Counted from the first letter of the stretch, positions 16,615 to 25,608 are shown. The stretch is DNA of 64,000 nt from Rhizobium sp. Leaf453 (GCF_001425605.1 NZ_LMRG01000001.1:811597-875596), one strand, 5' to 3'. A program made the numbers and translations. Notes: generated by a model from the sequence alone, not told the origin.

Positions 16615-17532
16615 ATGTCGCAACCCGCCGCCATGCCGCAAGCCCCCAGCATGGGTCAACAGAGTTCTCCGCAGGGCATCATGCTCGTGCTCGGCTCGGC
16701 GATCGCCTGGAGCTTCGGCGGCACGCTGGCGCGGTTCCTCGACATCAGCGACAGCTGGACTGTGGTCTTCTGGCGCTCGCTGTTTGCCGCCCTGTTCCTG
16801 ATCGGCTTCATGCTGCTGCGTGACGGGCCGCGTGGCACGGTCCGGCTGTTTCGCAGCATGGGCCTTCCCGGCATCGCCGTTGGCCTCTGCTTCGCCACGG
16901 CCTCGACCTCGTTCATTCTCGCGCTCGCCTATACGACTGTTGCCAATGTGGTCCTCATTCAGGCCGGCGTGCCGCTTATCGCGGCGCTGATCAGCTGGCT
17001 GGTGTTTCGCGAGCGTATTTCCATGCTCACCTGGATTGCGATCGCGGCGGTCATCGGCGGGGTGGCGATCATGGTCTCGGATTCGCTCAGCGGCGGCGGA
17101 TCGTGGATCGGTGATGCGCTGGCCATCCTCATCGCCTTCGTCTTCGCGCTGGCGACCATCATCACCCGCCGTTACGCCCATGTCCGCATGACGCCGGCCA
17201 CCTGTTTCGGCACCATCGTCGCCGGTACGCTTGCCGCCATCATGGCATCCGGCTTTGCCGTGACGCTGCCGGAACTCGGCATCCTCGTGACCTTCGGTGC
17301 CCTCAATTTCGGCCTCGGCCTGGCCCTGTTCGTCACCGGTGCCCGGCTGATTCCCTCGGCACTCGCCGCCCTTCTCGGTACGGCCGAGACGGTGCTCGGT
17401 CCGCTCTGGGTGGCGCTGATCCATGGTGAGGTCCCGAGCGCCAATACCGTCATCGGCGGCACGGTCGTGCTGGTCGCGCTTCTCTCCTATCTCAGCGTCG
17501 AATTGTGGCGGCAGCGGCGCGCGGTCCGCTGA
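16615..17532 (+). CDS. EamA/DMT-family transporter
   Basis: A 305-residue inner-membrane protein with ten predicted helices arranged as two EamA repeats: about 20-145 and 165-300. Conserved features are AWSFGGTLARF, WRSLFAALFL and, in the second repeat, PLWVALIHGEVPS. It is probably a metabolite or amino-acid exporter, substrate unknown. The N-terminal 18 residues are polar. It lies between the LysR gene and engB and seems to be a separate unit; the stretch 16487-16614 upstream shows no other gene. Confidence 0.92.
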   Translation: MSQPAAMPQAPSMGQQSSPQGIMLVLGSAIAWSFGGTLARFLDISDSWTVVFWRSLFAALFLIGFMLLRDGPRGTVRLFRSMGLPGIAVGLCFATASTSFILALAYTTVANVVLIQAGVPLIAALISWLVFRERISMLTWIAIAAVIGGVAIMVSDSLSGGGSWIGDALAILIAFVFALATIITRRYAHVRMTPATCFGTIVAGTLAAIMASGFAVTLPELGILVTFGALNFGLGLALFVTGARLIPSALAALLGTAETVLGPLWVALIHGEVPSANTVIGGTVVLVALLSYLSVELWRQRRAVR

Positions 17533-17615
17533 GGAAATGCGTGATCATCGCAAGTTTCCTTGACAGGACGGCGCAAAACCCCGAAGTCCTCTGACAAACG
17601 AAGGACGGGACCGCC

Positions 17616-18269
17616 ATGACAGACGCCAAGCCGCAGGACGACAAGCCCCTTTTTGGGCGGCCATGGATTTTCATTCGCGGCGTGCCCTCGATGAAATTCC
17701 TGCCTCCGGAAGGGCCGCAGGAGATCGCCTTCGCCGGCCGCTCCAATGTCGGCAAGTCGTCGCTGATCAACGGGCTTGTCGGCCAGAAGGGCCTTGCCCG
17801 CACGTCCAACACGCCGGGGCGTACCCAGGAACTCAATTACTTCGTGCCGGACGGCTATTCCGGCGACGCCGGCGACATGCCGCCGATGGCACTCGTCGAT
17901 ATGCCCGGCTACGGCTATGCCCAGGCCCCGAAGGAACATGTCGATGCCTGGACCAAGCTGGTCTTCGACTATCTGCGCGGCCGCTCGACCCTGAAGCGTG
18001 TCTACGTGCTGATCGATAGCCGCCACGGCATCAAGAAGAACGACGATGAGGTGCTGGACCTACTCGACAAGGCCGCGGTGTCCTACCAGATCGTCCTGAC
18101 CAAGACCGACAAGATCAAGGAACCCGCCGTCCCGAAGCTGATCGCCGAGACGCTGGAGAAAATCCGCAAGCGGCCCGCCGCCTTTCCGGAAGTGCTGTCG
18201 ACCTCGTCCGAAAAAGGTCTCGGCATTGAAGAACTGCGCGACGCGATCAAGGTCGCCATTTCGTCCTGA
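17616..18269 (+). CDS. engB: GTPase EngB/YihA, ribosome biogenesis
   Basis: EngB is an essential small GTPase needed for assembly of the large ribosomal subunit. The 217-residue protein has all G motifs: G1 [10 protein letters not shown] near 42-51, G2 threonine in NTPGRTQ, G3 DMPGYG, and G4 TKTDKIK, with G5 STSSEKG. The ATG is preceded by GGACGGGA. In rhizobia it usually closely follows yidC; here three accessory genes intervene. Confidence 0.96.
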   Translation: MTDAKPQDDKPLFGRPWIFIRGVPSMKFLPPEGPQEIAFAGRSNVGKSSLINGLVGQKGLARTSNTPGRTQELNYFVPDGYSGDAGDMPPMALVDMPGYGYAQAPKEHVDAWTKLVFDYLRGRSTLKRVYVLIDSRHGIKKNDDEVLDLLDKAAVSYQIVLTKTDKIKEPAVPKLIAETLEKIRKRPAAFPEVLSTSSEKGLGIEELRDAIKVAISS

Positions 18270-18372
18270 CGTTGCCTGTCATACTACTCTGACATGAAAT
18301 GTGCTCTATCTACATGCACGGGGTGGCCCTTCGGCGACCTTCGATCTGTCGCATCTTCAAGGAGACACCACC

Positions 18373-18912
18373 ATGTCCGATCTGATTGTCGTGGGTTTTG
18401 ATACAGTCGAGGAAGCCGACAAGGTCCTTCTGAAGCTGGGGGCGCTGAAAAAGGAATATCTGATCGACCTGGAAGATGCCGTCGTCGTCATCCGCGACGA
18501 GAGCGGCAAGGTGCAGCTCAAGCAGAGCCTGAACCTGACAGCCATCGGCGCCACCTCCGGCCTGCTCAGCGGCTCGATCTGGGGCGGGCTGGTCGGCCTT
18601 CTGTTCCTCAATCCGCTGGCGGGCTTCGCCATCGGCGGTGCGATCGGCGCGGGCACTGGTGCCCTGTCCGGTTCGCTCGCCGACTACGGCATCGATGACG
18701 AGTTCATCAAGTCGCTCGGCCAGACCATTCCCAACAATTCCTCGGCCCTGTTCATCCTCGTGCGCAAGGTCCAGCCGGAAAAGGTTCTGGCGGAATTTTC
18801 GGGCCTGCGGGGCAAGGTGCTGAAAACTTCGCTGTCGCCGGAACAGGAAACCAAGCTGCAGGAAGCCTTGTCCGGTACCCAGCCGGAGTCACCGACACCA
18901 GGCACGTTCTGA
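18373..18912 (+). CDS. DUF1269 family membrane-associated protein
   Basis: A 179-residue protein. The N-terminal half (1-60) has the VVGFDTVEEADKVLLKL start of the DUF1269 family. The middle is a glycine-rich hydrophobic hairpin (about 62-98: GLLSGSIWGGLVGLLF...GAIGAGTGALSGS), and the C-terminal part (about 100-160) is again soluble. The start at ATG 18373 has AAGGAGA upstream; the longer frame from 18301 is not supported. Function unknown; the glycine zipper suggests membrane insertion. Confidence 0.86.
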   Translation: MSDLIVVGFDTVEEADKVLLKLGALKKEYLIDLEDAVVVIRDESGKVQLKQSLNLTAIGATSGLLSGSIWGGLVGLLFLNPLAGFAIGGAIGAGTGALSGSLADYGIDDEFIKSLGQTIPNNSSALFILVRKVQPEKVLAEFSGLRGKVLKTSLSPEQETKLQEALSGTQPESPTPGTF

Positions 18913-18995
18913 CACGACGAGATCTGGAGGGGCGGCACTTGATCGCCATCCGTGCGACCGGTAAGGGGTAGAACCCTTCCGGCGACAGTCCCCTC

Positions 18996-19784
18996 ATGCT
19001 CTTCCTGAAACTCACCCTCGTTCCTGCCGTCCTCCTTGCCGTCTCGCTGGCGGGCAAGAGATGGGGACCTTCGATTGCGGGATGGCTTTCAGCGCTGCCG
19101 GTGGTGGCGGGTCCGATCCTCTATCTCCTCACCCTGGAACAGGGACCGCATTTCGGCAGCATCGCAGCGACCCTTTCGATGTCGGCGATCGCTGGCTCGG
19201 AAGCCTTCAATTTCGCCTATGGCTGGACCTGCCGTTTCCATGGTTGGGTCGTCTCGGTCACGGTGGCTCTCATCGTCTGGGGCTTCGTTGCGCTGGGGCT
19301 TTCCATGCTGCCGGTATCGACCCCCATCGCCCTCCTCTGCGGGCTGGGAGCGACGCTCTTTTCGCAGATGTTCCTGCCGCGCAGCCGTTTTGCCGCGATC
19401 GGCAAGGCACTCCGTCGCAGCGACATCGCGACCCGCATGCTGGCCGGTGCGATCCTGACACTTGCTGTCACATCGCTCGCTTCGGTGGCGGGACCGCGCT
19501 GGAGCGGGCTTCTGGCCGTCTTCCCGCTGCTTGGCATCGTCCTGTCGGCATCGTCTCACCGGGCGTCAGGACCGGAATTCGTCATCTCGATGCTGCGCGG
19601 CATGGTGCTGGGGCGGTTCGCTTTCGCGGCCTTTTGCCTGGTCCTGGCCGTATGGCTGCCCACCGGTAACACCAATCTCGTCTTCATGGCGGCGAGCGTG
19701 GTTTCGCTGGCTGTGCATGGCGTGAGCAAGACGCTCATGCCATCCGCCCCGCTCACCGTACCTGCTACAGCCAAAATCGACTGA
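18996..19784 (+). CDS. Polytopic membrane protein, unknown
   Basis: A 262-residue protein with about eight hydrophobic helices and no recognised family. Two segments, GPSIAGWLSALPVVAGP at about 24-40 and GPRWSGLLAVFPLLGIV at about 166-182, look like the same motif repeated in each half, as in transporters that arose by duplication. The start ATG lacks a strong ribosome site. It converges on msrB, the stop codons being 13 bases apart. Confidence 0.72.
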   Translation: MLFLKLTLVPAVLLAVSLAGKRWGPSIAGWLSALPVVAGPILYLLTLEQGPHFGSIAATLSMSAIAGSEAFNFAYGWTCRFHGWVVSVTVALIVWGFVALGLSMLPVSTPIALLCGLGATLFSQMFLPRSRFAAIGKALRRSDIATRMLAGAILTLAVTSLASVAGPRWSGLLAVFPLLGIVLSASSHRASGPEFVISMLRGMVLGRFAFAAFCLVLAVWLPTGNTNLVFMAASVVSLAVHGVSKTLMPSAPLTVPATAKID

Positions 19785-19797
19785 AGGGTCAGCCGCT

Positions 19798-20289
19798 TCA
19801 GGCAGCGGTGGCAGGCTTGAACGTCATCGCCATGCCGTTGATGCAGTGGCGCATACCGGTCGGTTGAGGGCCATCGTCGAAAATATGGCCGAAATGACCG
19901 CCGCAGCGGCGGCAATGACATTCCGTCCGTACCATGAAAAACGACGTATCCTCTCGCTTGCCGACGGCGTTCGGCAGCGATTCCCAGAAACTCGGCCAGC
20001 CGGTGCCGCTATCATATTTGGCGTCGGACGAGTAGACTGGCAGGTCGCAGCCTGCGCAATGGAAGATTCCCTTCCGCTTCTCGGTGTTAAGTGCGCTGGT
20101 AAAGGGACGCTCGGTGTCCTCGTGGCGCAGGATCTGGTACTGCTCCTCCGTCAGCATCGCCTTCCATTCCGCGTCCGTCTTCGTCACTTCGAATGCCTCC
20201 TCCGCGAAGGATGTCGATGTGAAACCGCGAAACATCGCCGCCGTAACCAACGCGGTGCCGGAGATGAGAAAAAAGCGGCGGCTTGTCAT
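19798..20289 (-). CDS. msrB: Methionine-R-sulfoxide reductase, exported
   Basis: A 163-residue MsrB that reduces the R isomer of methionine sulfoxide in proteins. The N-terminus has a Tat-like signal (SRRFFL followed by a hydrophobic stretch to about 28), so it should act in the periplasm. Zinc is bound by the CxxC pairs CAGC and CRRC. The catalytic cysteine is in RHCING; GTGWPSF and HFGHIFDDG are the conserved substrate-pocket segments. Its proximity to the ECF sigma/anti-sigma/fasciclin genes fits an envelope-stress role. Confidence 0.95.
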   Translation of the reverse strand: MTSRRFFLISGTALVTAAMFRGFTSTSFAEEAFEVTKTDAEWKAMLTEEQYQILRHEDTERPFTSALNTEKRKGIFHCAGCDLPVYSSDAKYDSGTGWPSFWESLPNAVGKREDTSFFMVRTECHCRRCGGHFGHIFDDGPQPTGMRHCINGMAMTFKPATAA

Positions 20290-20402
20290 GGTAATCTCCC
20301 GTGCAGTGAGCGTCGAAGGCGCTTCGTTGACACCAAGCTAATATTGTCCTGCGCGGACGACAAAACAATTGCCGATCAATCCCGCGTGAGCAATCACTGA
20401 AA

Positions 20403-20434
20403 AAGGCCACCGGAGAGTAACATCCGGTGGCCTT
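20403..20434 (-). terminator. Terminator of the fasciclin gene
   Basis: A perfect 12-base stem AAGGCCACCGGA/TCCGGTGGCCTT with an eight-base loop, followed on the minus strand by a run of five T. It lies about 75 bases after the fasciclin stop codon. Confidence 0.88.
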
Positions 20435-20508
20435 CAGGCCGGAGACCATCAGTCCCCGGCCCGGAGCCGAAAATGCCAAGTGGCATCCGGCTCCCAAGGG
20501 TCAGGCGA

Positions 20509-21066
20509 TCAGGACTTCGGCAGCAGCACCTTGTCGATCACATGGATCACACCGTTCGACTGCTTGACGTCGGCGATCGTGACATTGGCGACTCCGCCGG
20601 TTTCGTCGGTCAGCGTGATCTTGCCGCCATCGGCCTTGGCCTTGAGGACGCAACCGCCAACCGTCTTCACATCATGCGTGCCGCCATCGTCGGCGACCAT
20701 CTTGGAAATGGCGTCGGACATGGCATTGGCCGCAACCACATGGCAGGTCAGCACCTTGGTCAGCATTTCCTTGTTTTCCGGCTTCAGCAACGTATCGACC
20801 GTGCCGGCGGGAAGAGCCGCGAAGGCATCGTTGGTCGGCGCGAAGACGGTGAACGGGCCGGCGCCCGACAGCGTTTCGACCAGGCCGGCAGCCTTGACGG
20901 CGGCGACCAGCGTCGTGTGATCCTTCGAGTTGACGGCGTTTTCGACGATGGTCTTATTGTCGTACATCGGCGCGCCGCCGACCATCGGATTTTCGGCATG
21001 GGCGGCAATCGTGCCGGCAGCCAGAATCGAAGCGACGGTGACCGTGCGCAGCATGGACTTGAACAT
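20509..21066 (-). CDS. Secreted fasciclin-domain protein (Nex18/MPT70-like)
   Basis: A 185-residue protein with a signal peptide (about 1-22, cleaving after AHA) and one fasciclin domain with FAPTNDAFAALP and the C-terminal GVIHVIDKVLLP motif. Such proteins act outside the cytoplasm, in adhesion or stress. The start ATG 21066 has AGGAAGGA upstream; the longer frame from 21174 is non-conserved. It lies downstream of the ECF sigma/anti-sigma pair after a terminator, so it has its own promoter. In mycobacteria fasciclin proteins MPT70/83 are SigK targets. Confidence 0.93.
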   Translation of the reverse strand: MFKSMLRTVTVASILAAGTIAAHAENPMVGGAPMYDNKTIVENAVNSKDHTTLVAAVKAAGLVETLSGAGPFTVFAPTNDAFAALPAGTVDTLLKPENKEMLTKVLTCHVVAANAMSDAISKMVADDGGTHDVKTVGGCVLKAKADGGKITLTDETGGVANVTIADVKQSNGVIHVIDKVLLPKS

Positions 21067-21156
21067 GTCTATTCCTTCCTGTTGATCTCTTTGTCCCGCG
21101 ATGCGGGCTCTCCCGTTTTTCTGGAATTCGTGTTCCCTGCGCAGAGGACAGAACAA

Positions 21157-21185
21157 GGAACGGGAGGCTTTCAAAAAGAGTTTCA
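21157..21185 (-). promoter_or_regulatory. Possible ECF-sigma promoter of the fasciclin gene
   Basis: Minus-strand TGAAAC (21180-21185), a 17-base spacer, then CGTTCC (21157-21162). CGTT is a frequent ECF -10 and TGAAAC resembles ECF -35 elements. The sigma operon upstream region does not show an obvious second copy, so this is tentative. Confidence 0.3.
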
Positions 21186-21240
21186 GGAAATTTTCGATTT
21201 TCCCAAATATCTGAGATTATTTCGATTATCGGCTCACGAT

Positions 21241-21271
21241 GAAAAATGCCGCGCAAAAAGATGCGCAGCAT
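21241..21271 (-). terminator. Terminator of the sigma/anti-sigma operon
   Basis: Minus-strand stem ATGCTGCGCA/TGCGCGGCAT (nine of ten paired) followed by a run of five T, about 36 bases after the anti-sigma stop codon. Confidence 0.72.
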
Positions 21272-21306
21272 TGAGTAAGTAAATACTTACGAAATGAGCT
21301 AAAACC

Positions 21307-22035
21307 TTATGGCAGACGTGTCTTGCCGACAGCAACTACAGGCCCGGTCGCGCTGCCCGTTGGCGAGCCGCCAAACGGCTCAACGCTGACGGCAAGCGTG
21401 ACACCCTCGCCGAATTTCGAGCGCAATTCCTGCGGAATCACGATTTCGCCCTCGCCCGTCTGCGGCAGGATGCCGAGTGACTTGGCGGGATTATCGCCTT
21501 CGATCAGCCAGAGTTCCAGCGACTTCGCTTCCGCCTGCTTGGCCGCGACCGGCGTTACCTTCAACGCACCGCTGCCGGCATCGTACTGCGCCAGCAGATT
21601 GATCGTCGCGCTACCTTCGCCGGCAAGCTCCGCCACCAGCGGCCTCGTCTGGTTTTGCGGCGTGAGCACTCCGGATGAAAAGGTCGCGACCGTGACAAGA
21701 GCCGCGACGGACGCGAGCGTCAGCATGCGCCAGACCGCCAGTGAATTCCAGAATCCGGTCGGTGCGGAAACGGCAGCAGCCGTCGATTGTTCGGCGAACA
21801 ACCGGCGCTCGACAGTCGCCAGAACCTTCGGCGGCGGCACGATCGGCTCGTAGGTATCGTCGAACGAGGTGAGATTGCTCTGCCAGTGATCGACCATGGC
21901 GGCGAAGGCACGATCCAGTACCATGCGCGCCTCGACCTTGCGCCGGTCGTCGGCGGAGAGAACGCCCAGCACATATTCGCCCGCGATGACCTGGTCGCGA
22001 CGGGAATCTCCGCTTTCGGGGTTCTGTGTGGTCAT
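21307..22035 (-). CDS. rskA: RskA-type anti-sigma factor
   Basis: A 242-residue single-span membrane protein. The N-terminal cytosolic domain (about 1-95) includes AGEYVLGVLSADDRRKVEARM, the zinc-less anti-sigma fold seen in RskA; one helix spans about 102-122, and the rest (about 123-242) is periplasmic with LVAELAGEGS and LELWLIEGDNP blocks of the RskA family. It should hold the ECF sigma factor inactive until proteolysis. ATG overlaps the sigma stop codon by four bases (ATGA), so the two are co-translated. Confidence 0.93.
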   Translation of the reverse strand: MTTQNPESGDSRRDQVIAGEYVLGVLSADDRRKVEARMVLDRAFAAMVDHWQSNLTSFDDTYEPIVPPPKVLATVERRLFAEQSTAAAVSAPTGFWNSLAVWRMLTLASVAALVTVATFSSGVLTPQNQTRPLVAELAGEGSATINLLAQYDAGSGALKVTPVAAKQAEAKSLELWLIEGDNPAKSLGILPQTGEGEIVIPQELRSKFGEGVTLAVSVEPFGGSPTGSATGPVVAVGKTRLP

Positions 22036-22571
22036 CGCTCCATGCACTCTCTGAGTTTCAAAAGGCTGCGGCGCAGCCATGTCCGCATCGTGTTCAGGGG
22101 CGTGCCGAACATTTCGGCAAGCTCCTGGTAGCTCAATCCCTCGACATAGGCCTTGCGCACCGCATCGGCGCGATCAGCTTCGAGTTCGTTCATGCAATTG
22201 TCGATCCGGCGGCCTTCCGCCGTGTTGATGGCGGTCCTTTCGGGATCGGGCGCAGAATCCGCCAGATCATAGGCTTCGTCAATCGTGTTTGCCACAGGCT
22301 TTCGCGCGCGAAGATGATCGATCGCATGGTTGCGCGCGATCGCCGACAGCCAGGACATCGGATTCGTCTCACCGCTTGCGTACCGATCGGCCCGCTGCCA
22401 GATCTTGATGTAGATTTCCTGCAAGGCTTCTTCCGCCTCTGTTCTATCACGCAGGATACGAACGCAGATGGCGAAAAGTTTCGGGCTGGTCAGCCGATAC
22501 AGTTCCGAGAACGCCGCCCGGTCCTTGAGCGAGACCCGGCCGATCAGCTTTGAGATGTCGTCTGTGGCCAT
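22032..22571 (-). CDS. ECF sigma factor, SigK-like
   Basis: A 179-residue extracytoplasmic-function sigma factor. Region 2 (about 15-80) contains DRTEAEEALQEIYIKIWQ, which melts the -10, and region 4 (about 120-178) has YQELAEMFGTPLNTMRTWLRR, which binds the -35. There is no sigma 1.1 or 3. It is translationally coupled to the RskA anti-sigma, and the pair resembles mycobacterial SigK/RskA. Start ATG 22571 lies at the conserved beginning of region 2; longer starts are unsupported. Likely targets include the fasciclin and msrB genes. Confidence 0.94.
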   Translation of the reverse strand: MATDDISKLIGRVSLKDRAAFSELYRLTSPKLFAICVRILRDRTEAEEALQEIYIKIWQRADRYASGETNPMSWLSAIARNHAIDHLRARKPVANTIDEAYDLADSAPDPERTAINTAEGRRIDNCMNELEADRADAVRKAYVEGLSYQELAEMFGTPLNTMRTWLRRSLLKLRECMER

Positions 22572-22758
22572 GAATGCTTCCGGTCCTCGTCCGTCGGCGC
22601 GACCATAGAGCACAATTCCGGGGATAAAAAGGGTGGCCACCAAGATAAACCCGGCACCACTTCGCACGCTGTCACATCACCTTTATCTTTCGACCGGATC
22701 ATTCCCTCCGCCGAAAACTTGCGCTAAACAGCAGCCGGCTATTTCAGAGGTATCTTCC

Positions 22759-23646
22759 ATGTCCGCATCCGAAAGCGAAATCCAGGCCAACCTTCTCGCA
22801 AAGGCGCTGCCCTACATGCAGCGCTACGAGAACAAGACGATCGTCGTCAAATATGGCGGCCATGCCATGGGCAATCCCGAGCTTGGCAAGGCTTTTGCAG
22901 CGGATATCGCCCTCCTCAAGCAGTCCGGCGTCAACCCGATCGTCGTCCATGGCGGCGGCCCGCAGATTGGCGCGATGCTGACCAAGATGGGCATCGAATC
23001 GAAATTCGAAGGCGGCCTGCGCGTCACCGACGAAAAGACGGTCGAGATCGTCGAGATGGTTCTGGCCGGCTCGATCAACAAGGAAATCGTCGCCCTGATC
23101 AACCAGACCGGCGAATGGGCGATCGGCCTTTGCGGCAAGGACGGTAACATGGTCTTCGCCGAAAAGGCCAAGAAGACCATCAAGGATCCCGACAGCAATA
23201 TCGAGCGTGTTCTCGATCTCGGTTTCGTCGGCGAGATCGTCGAGGTCGATCGCACGTTGCTCGACCTGCTCGCCCGCTCCGAGATGATCCCCGTCATCGC
23301 GCCCGTGGCGCCCGGCCGCGACGGTCATACCTACAACATCAATGCCGACACGTTCGCAGGCGCCATTGCCGGCGCGCTGAACGCCACGCGCCTGCTGTTC
23401 CTCACGGACGTTCCGGGCGTCCTCGACAAGAACGGTGAACTGATCAAGGAACTGTCCGTCGCCGAGGCGCATGCCCTGATCAAGGACGGCACGATCTCGG
23501 GCGGCATGATCCCCAAGGTCGAGACCTGCATCGAAGCACTCGCCCGTGGCGTCGAAGGTGTCGTCATCCTTAACGGCAAGACTGCCCATTCGGTGCTGCT
23601 TGAGATCTTCACCGAGCATGGTGCAGGAACGCTGATCGTTCCTTGA
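22759..23646 (+). CDS. argB: Acetylglutamate kinase
   Basis: ArgB phosphorylates N-acetyl-L-glutamate, the second step of arginine biosynthesis. The 295-residue cytosolic enzyme has KYGGHAMG near residue 30, the VHGGGPQIG nucleotide loop at about 69-77, LTDVPGVLD and the C-terminal GGMIPKVE substrate motif. The start at ATG 22759 (MSASESE) fits rhizobial proteins; the longer frame from 22633 runs over the sigma promoter. It follows engB in conserved order but with accessory genes between. Confidence 0.97.
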   Translation: MSASESEIQANLLAKALPYMQRYENKTIVVKYGGHAMGNPELGKAFAADIALLKQSGVNPIVVHGGGPQIGAMLTKMGIESKFEGGLRVTDEKTVEIVEMVLAGSINKEIVALINQTGEWAIGLCGKDGNMVFAEKAKKTIKDPDSNIERVLDLGFVGEIVEVDRTLLDLLARSEMIPVIAPVAPGRDGHTYNINADTFAGAIAGALNATRLLFLTDVPGVLDKNGELIKELSVAEAHALIKDGTISGGMIPKVETCIEALARGVEGVVILNGKTAHSVLLEIFTEHGAGTLIVP

Positions 23647-23727
23647 TCGGAACACCATTCCAGTCCCATTTACTGAAACCATACGGCGCTGAACGGGATG
23701 CAAAAGCTATTCACGGCCCTTTAAATT

Positions 23728-23783
23728 TCCGTCATGCCTGTGCTCGTCACAGGCATCCAGCCACCGCGCGTCCGCGCGGTGAG
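23728..23783. repeat. Rhizobial 'GTGCTCGTCAC' interspersed repeat, half copy
   Basis: The segment CCGTCATGCCTGTGCTCGTC and continuing ACAGGCATCCAG, followed by the hairpin ACCGCGCG-TC-CGCGCGGT, matches the left part of a second copy at 39364. The right arm is not visible here. Such repeats are common in Rhizobiaceae intergenic regions. Confidence 0.6.
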
Positions 23784-23860
23784 AGAGCGGGTGAAGGAGG
23801 TTGGGATCGTGCCCGGCCTCACGGCAGAAAGTGGCGATGGCGTGTCACCCTGCGACGCCC

Positions 23861-24631
23861 TCAGCCGGCCCCGTAAACTGCGCCCGCCTGCCCCTTCAGC
23901 CATTCGATCATTGCACGGTACGGTCCCGGTCCATAGCTGATGCGCGCGACACCCAGACCAGCCATCGCTTTTACCTCCATGCCCGGTCGCATCATGACAT
24001 TGACCGGCAGGGAAACGGCGTCGCAGATCTGACTGATCAAATCCGGATTCGACAGCCAGGGAACGAAGAAACCGTCCGCTCCCGCCTCGGCATAGGCTGC
24101 CGCGCGTTCGATCGCCTCGTCCACAAGCTGCGGATGGTCGGCATCGTCCGAAACCTTCAGAAACAGATCGGTGCGGGCATTGATGTAAAAGGGAATACCC
24201 TTCTCGTCCGCCATGGCCCTGATGGCCTTGATGCGCGCCGCCTGCGCCTCGATCGAGTACAATCCGCTGGCGCCGACCACCTGGTCCTCAAAATTGATGC
24301 CGACTGCACCGATATCGACGATCTGCGCTACGTTCCGCGCCGCTTCATCTGCCTTGTCGGAATAGGCGCCTTCGAAATCGATCGACACCGGCAAATCCGT
24401 CGCGACGACGATGGAGCGGGCGACATCGATGAGCAGGCCCATCGGAATTTTCTGCCCGTCGCCGTAACCATTGGCAGCCGCGACCGACCAACTTCCCGTC
24501 GCAAGCGCCTTGGCGCCGGATTCCGCGACCACCTTTGCCGTACCGGCATCCCAGATATTGTAGAGCACCACCGGATCGCCCTTGCGATGCAGTGCCTTGA
24601 ACGCCTTTGCCTTGTCGATCTGGGTCATCAC
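23861..24631 (-). CDS. Isocitrate lyase/PEP mutase-family protein
   Basis: A 256-residue soluble (alpha/beta)8 barrel related to phosphoenolpyruvate mutase and carboxyvinyl-carboxyphosphonate mutase. The N-terminal FKALHRKGDPVVLYNIWDAGTA, the VSIDFEGAY metal strand and the FYINARTDLFL strand are typical. It has no classical isocitrate-lyase KKCGH signature, so it is not an isocitrate lyase. A substrate cannot be stated. Transcribed away from argB; the EamA gene lies upstream on the same strand 71 bases away. Confidence 0.88.
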   Translation of the reverse strand: MMTQIDKAKAFKALHRKGDPVVLYNIWDAGTAKVVAESGAKALATGSWSVAAANGYGDGQKIPMGLLIDVARSIVVATDLPVSIDFEGAYSDKADEAARNVAQIVDIGAVGINFEDQVVGASGLYSIEAQAARIKAIRAMADEKGIPFYINARTDLFLKVSDDADHPQLVDEAIERAAAYAEAGADGFFVPWLSNPDLISQICDAVSLPVNVMMRPGMEVKAMAGLGVARISYGPGPYRAMIEWLKGQAGAVYGAG

Positions 24632-24702
24632 TTTTCCTCCGAAAATGCTGCCCGACGTTCATGCCATGAACGGTATGCCGGACGCCAGACCGGATGGAGG
24701 TT

Positions 24703-25608
24703 CTATTTCCACATCAAGAGCAGCAAAATACCCGCGACAATGAGCAGGCACCCGGCCGTCTCCATGCGGTTGATGCGCTCGCGGAACAGGAAGATCGAGG
24801 CCATGAAGGTGAAGACCAGTTCGATCTGGCCAAGCGCGCGCACATAGGCAACCTGCTGCAGCGTCATCGCCGTGAACCAGCAGGCCGATCCGGTGACGCC
24901 GGCGAAACCGACCAGCGCCGAGGAGCGCCAGGAGCGTGCCACTCGGCCGATCTCGCTCTTGTCCTTGATGATCATCCAGACCAGCATGAAGACGGTCTGG
25001 AACGTCGTGACGCAGGCAAGCGTTACGGCTGCCTGCATCACCGGGTTCGGTCCGTCGAGCGACAGCGAGGCCGAACGGTAAGCGACGGCGGAGATACCGA
25101 AGACCGCGCCGGACGCGATGCCGATCATTGCCGTCCTGCCCGTCAGCGCCGCCAAGAGGTTGCGCCAGGAAAGCGGCATGCGCGCCACCGAGATCATCAT
25201 CACGCCGATCACGCCAACGATGATCGCCGCGACCGCACCCGGCGTCAGCCGTTCGCCGAGCAGGATCAGGCCGAAGATCGCCGCCTGCACCGGCTCGGTC
25301 TTGGAATAGGCCGTGCCGACGGCGAAATTGCGCAGTGAAAATAGATAGACCAGCAGGATCGTCGCGAAGATTTGAGCGAGACCACCCAGCACAGCCCAGA
25401 AGGCGAAAGTGCCGTTCAACGCCGGAAAGGCATAGTCGGCGATGTAATGCAGGCCGAGCACATAGGCGATGGCCAGCGGAAAGCCGAAGCCGAAGCGCAC
25501 GAAGCTCGCGCCGGTCGTCCCGAGCGAGCCCTGCAGATGCTTCTGCAAGGCCGAGCGCAGGTTCTGCATGAAGGCGGCGGTGATGGTGATGGCGATCCAG
25601 GCTTCCAT
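24703..25608 (-). CDS. EamA/DMT-family transporter
   Basis: A 301-residue, ten-helix membrane protein of the drug/metabolite transporter type. The first half has ALQKHLQGSLG...FVRFGFGFPLA, the second FRERINRMETAGCLLIVAGI close to the C-terminus. The substrate is unknown. Ribosome sites are weak but the ATG at 25608 begins the first helix directly. It is probably the first gene of a two-gene unit with the PEP-mutase-like protein. Confidence 0.9.
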   Translation of the reverse strand: MEAWIAITITAAFMQNLRSALQKHLQGSLGTTGASFVRFGFGFPLAIAYVLGLHYIADYAFPALNGTFAFWAVLGGLAQIFATILLVYLFSLRNFAVGTAYSKTEPVQAAIFGLILLGERLTPGAVAAIIVGVIGVMMISVARMPLSWRNLLAALTGRTAMIGIASGAVFGISAVAYRSASLSLDGPNPVMQAAVTLACVTTFQTVFMLVWMIIKDKSEIGRVARSWRSSALVGFAGVTGSACWFTAMTLQQVAYVRALGQIELVFTFMASIFLFRERINRMETAGCLLIVAGILLLLMWK

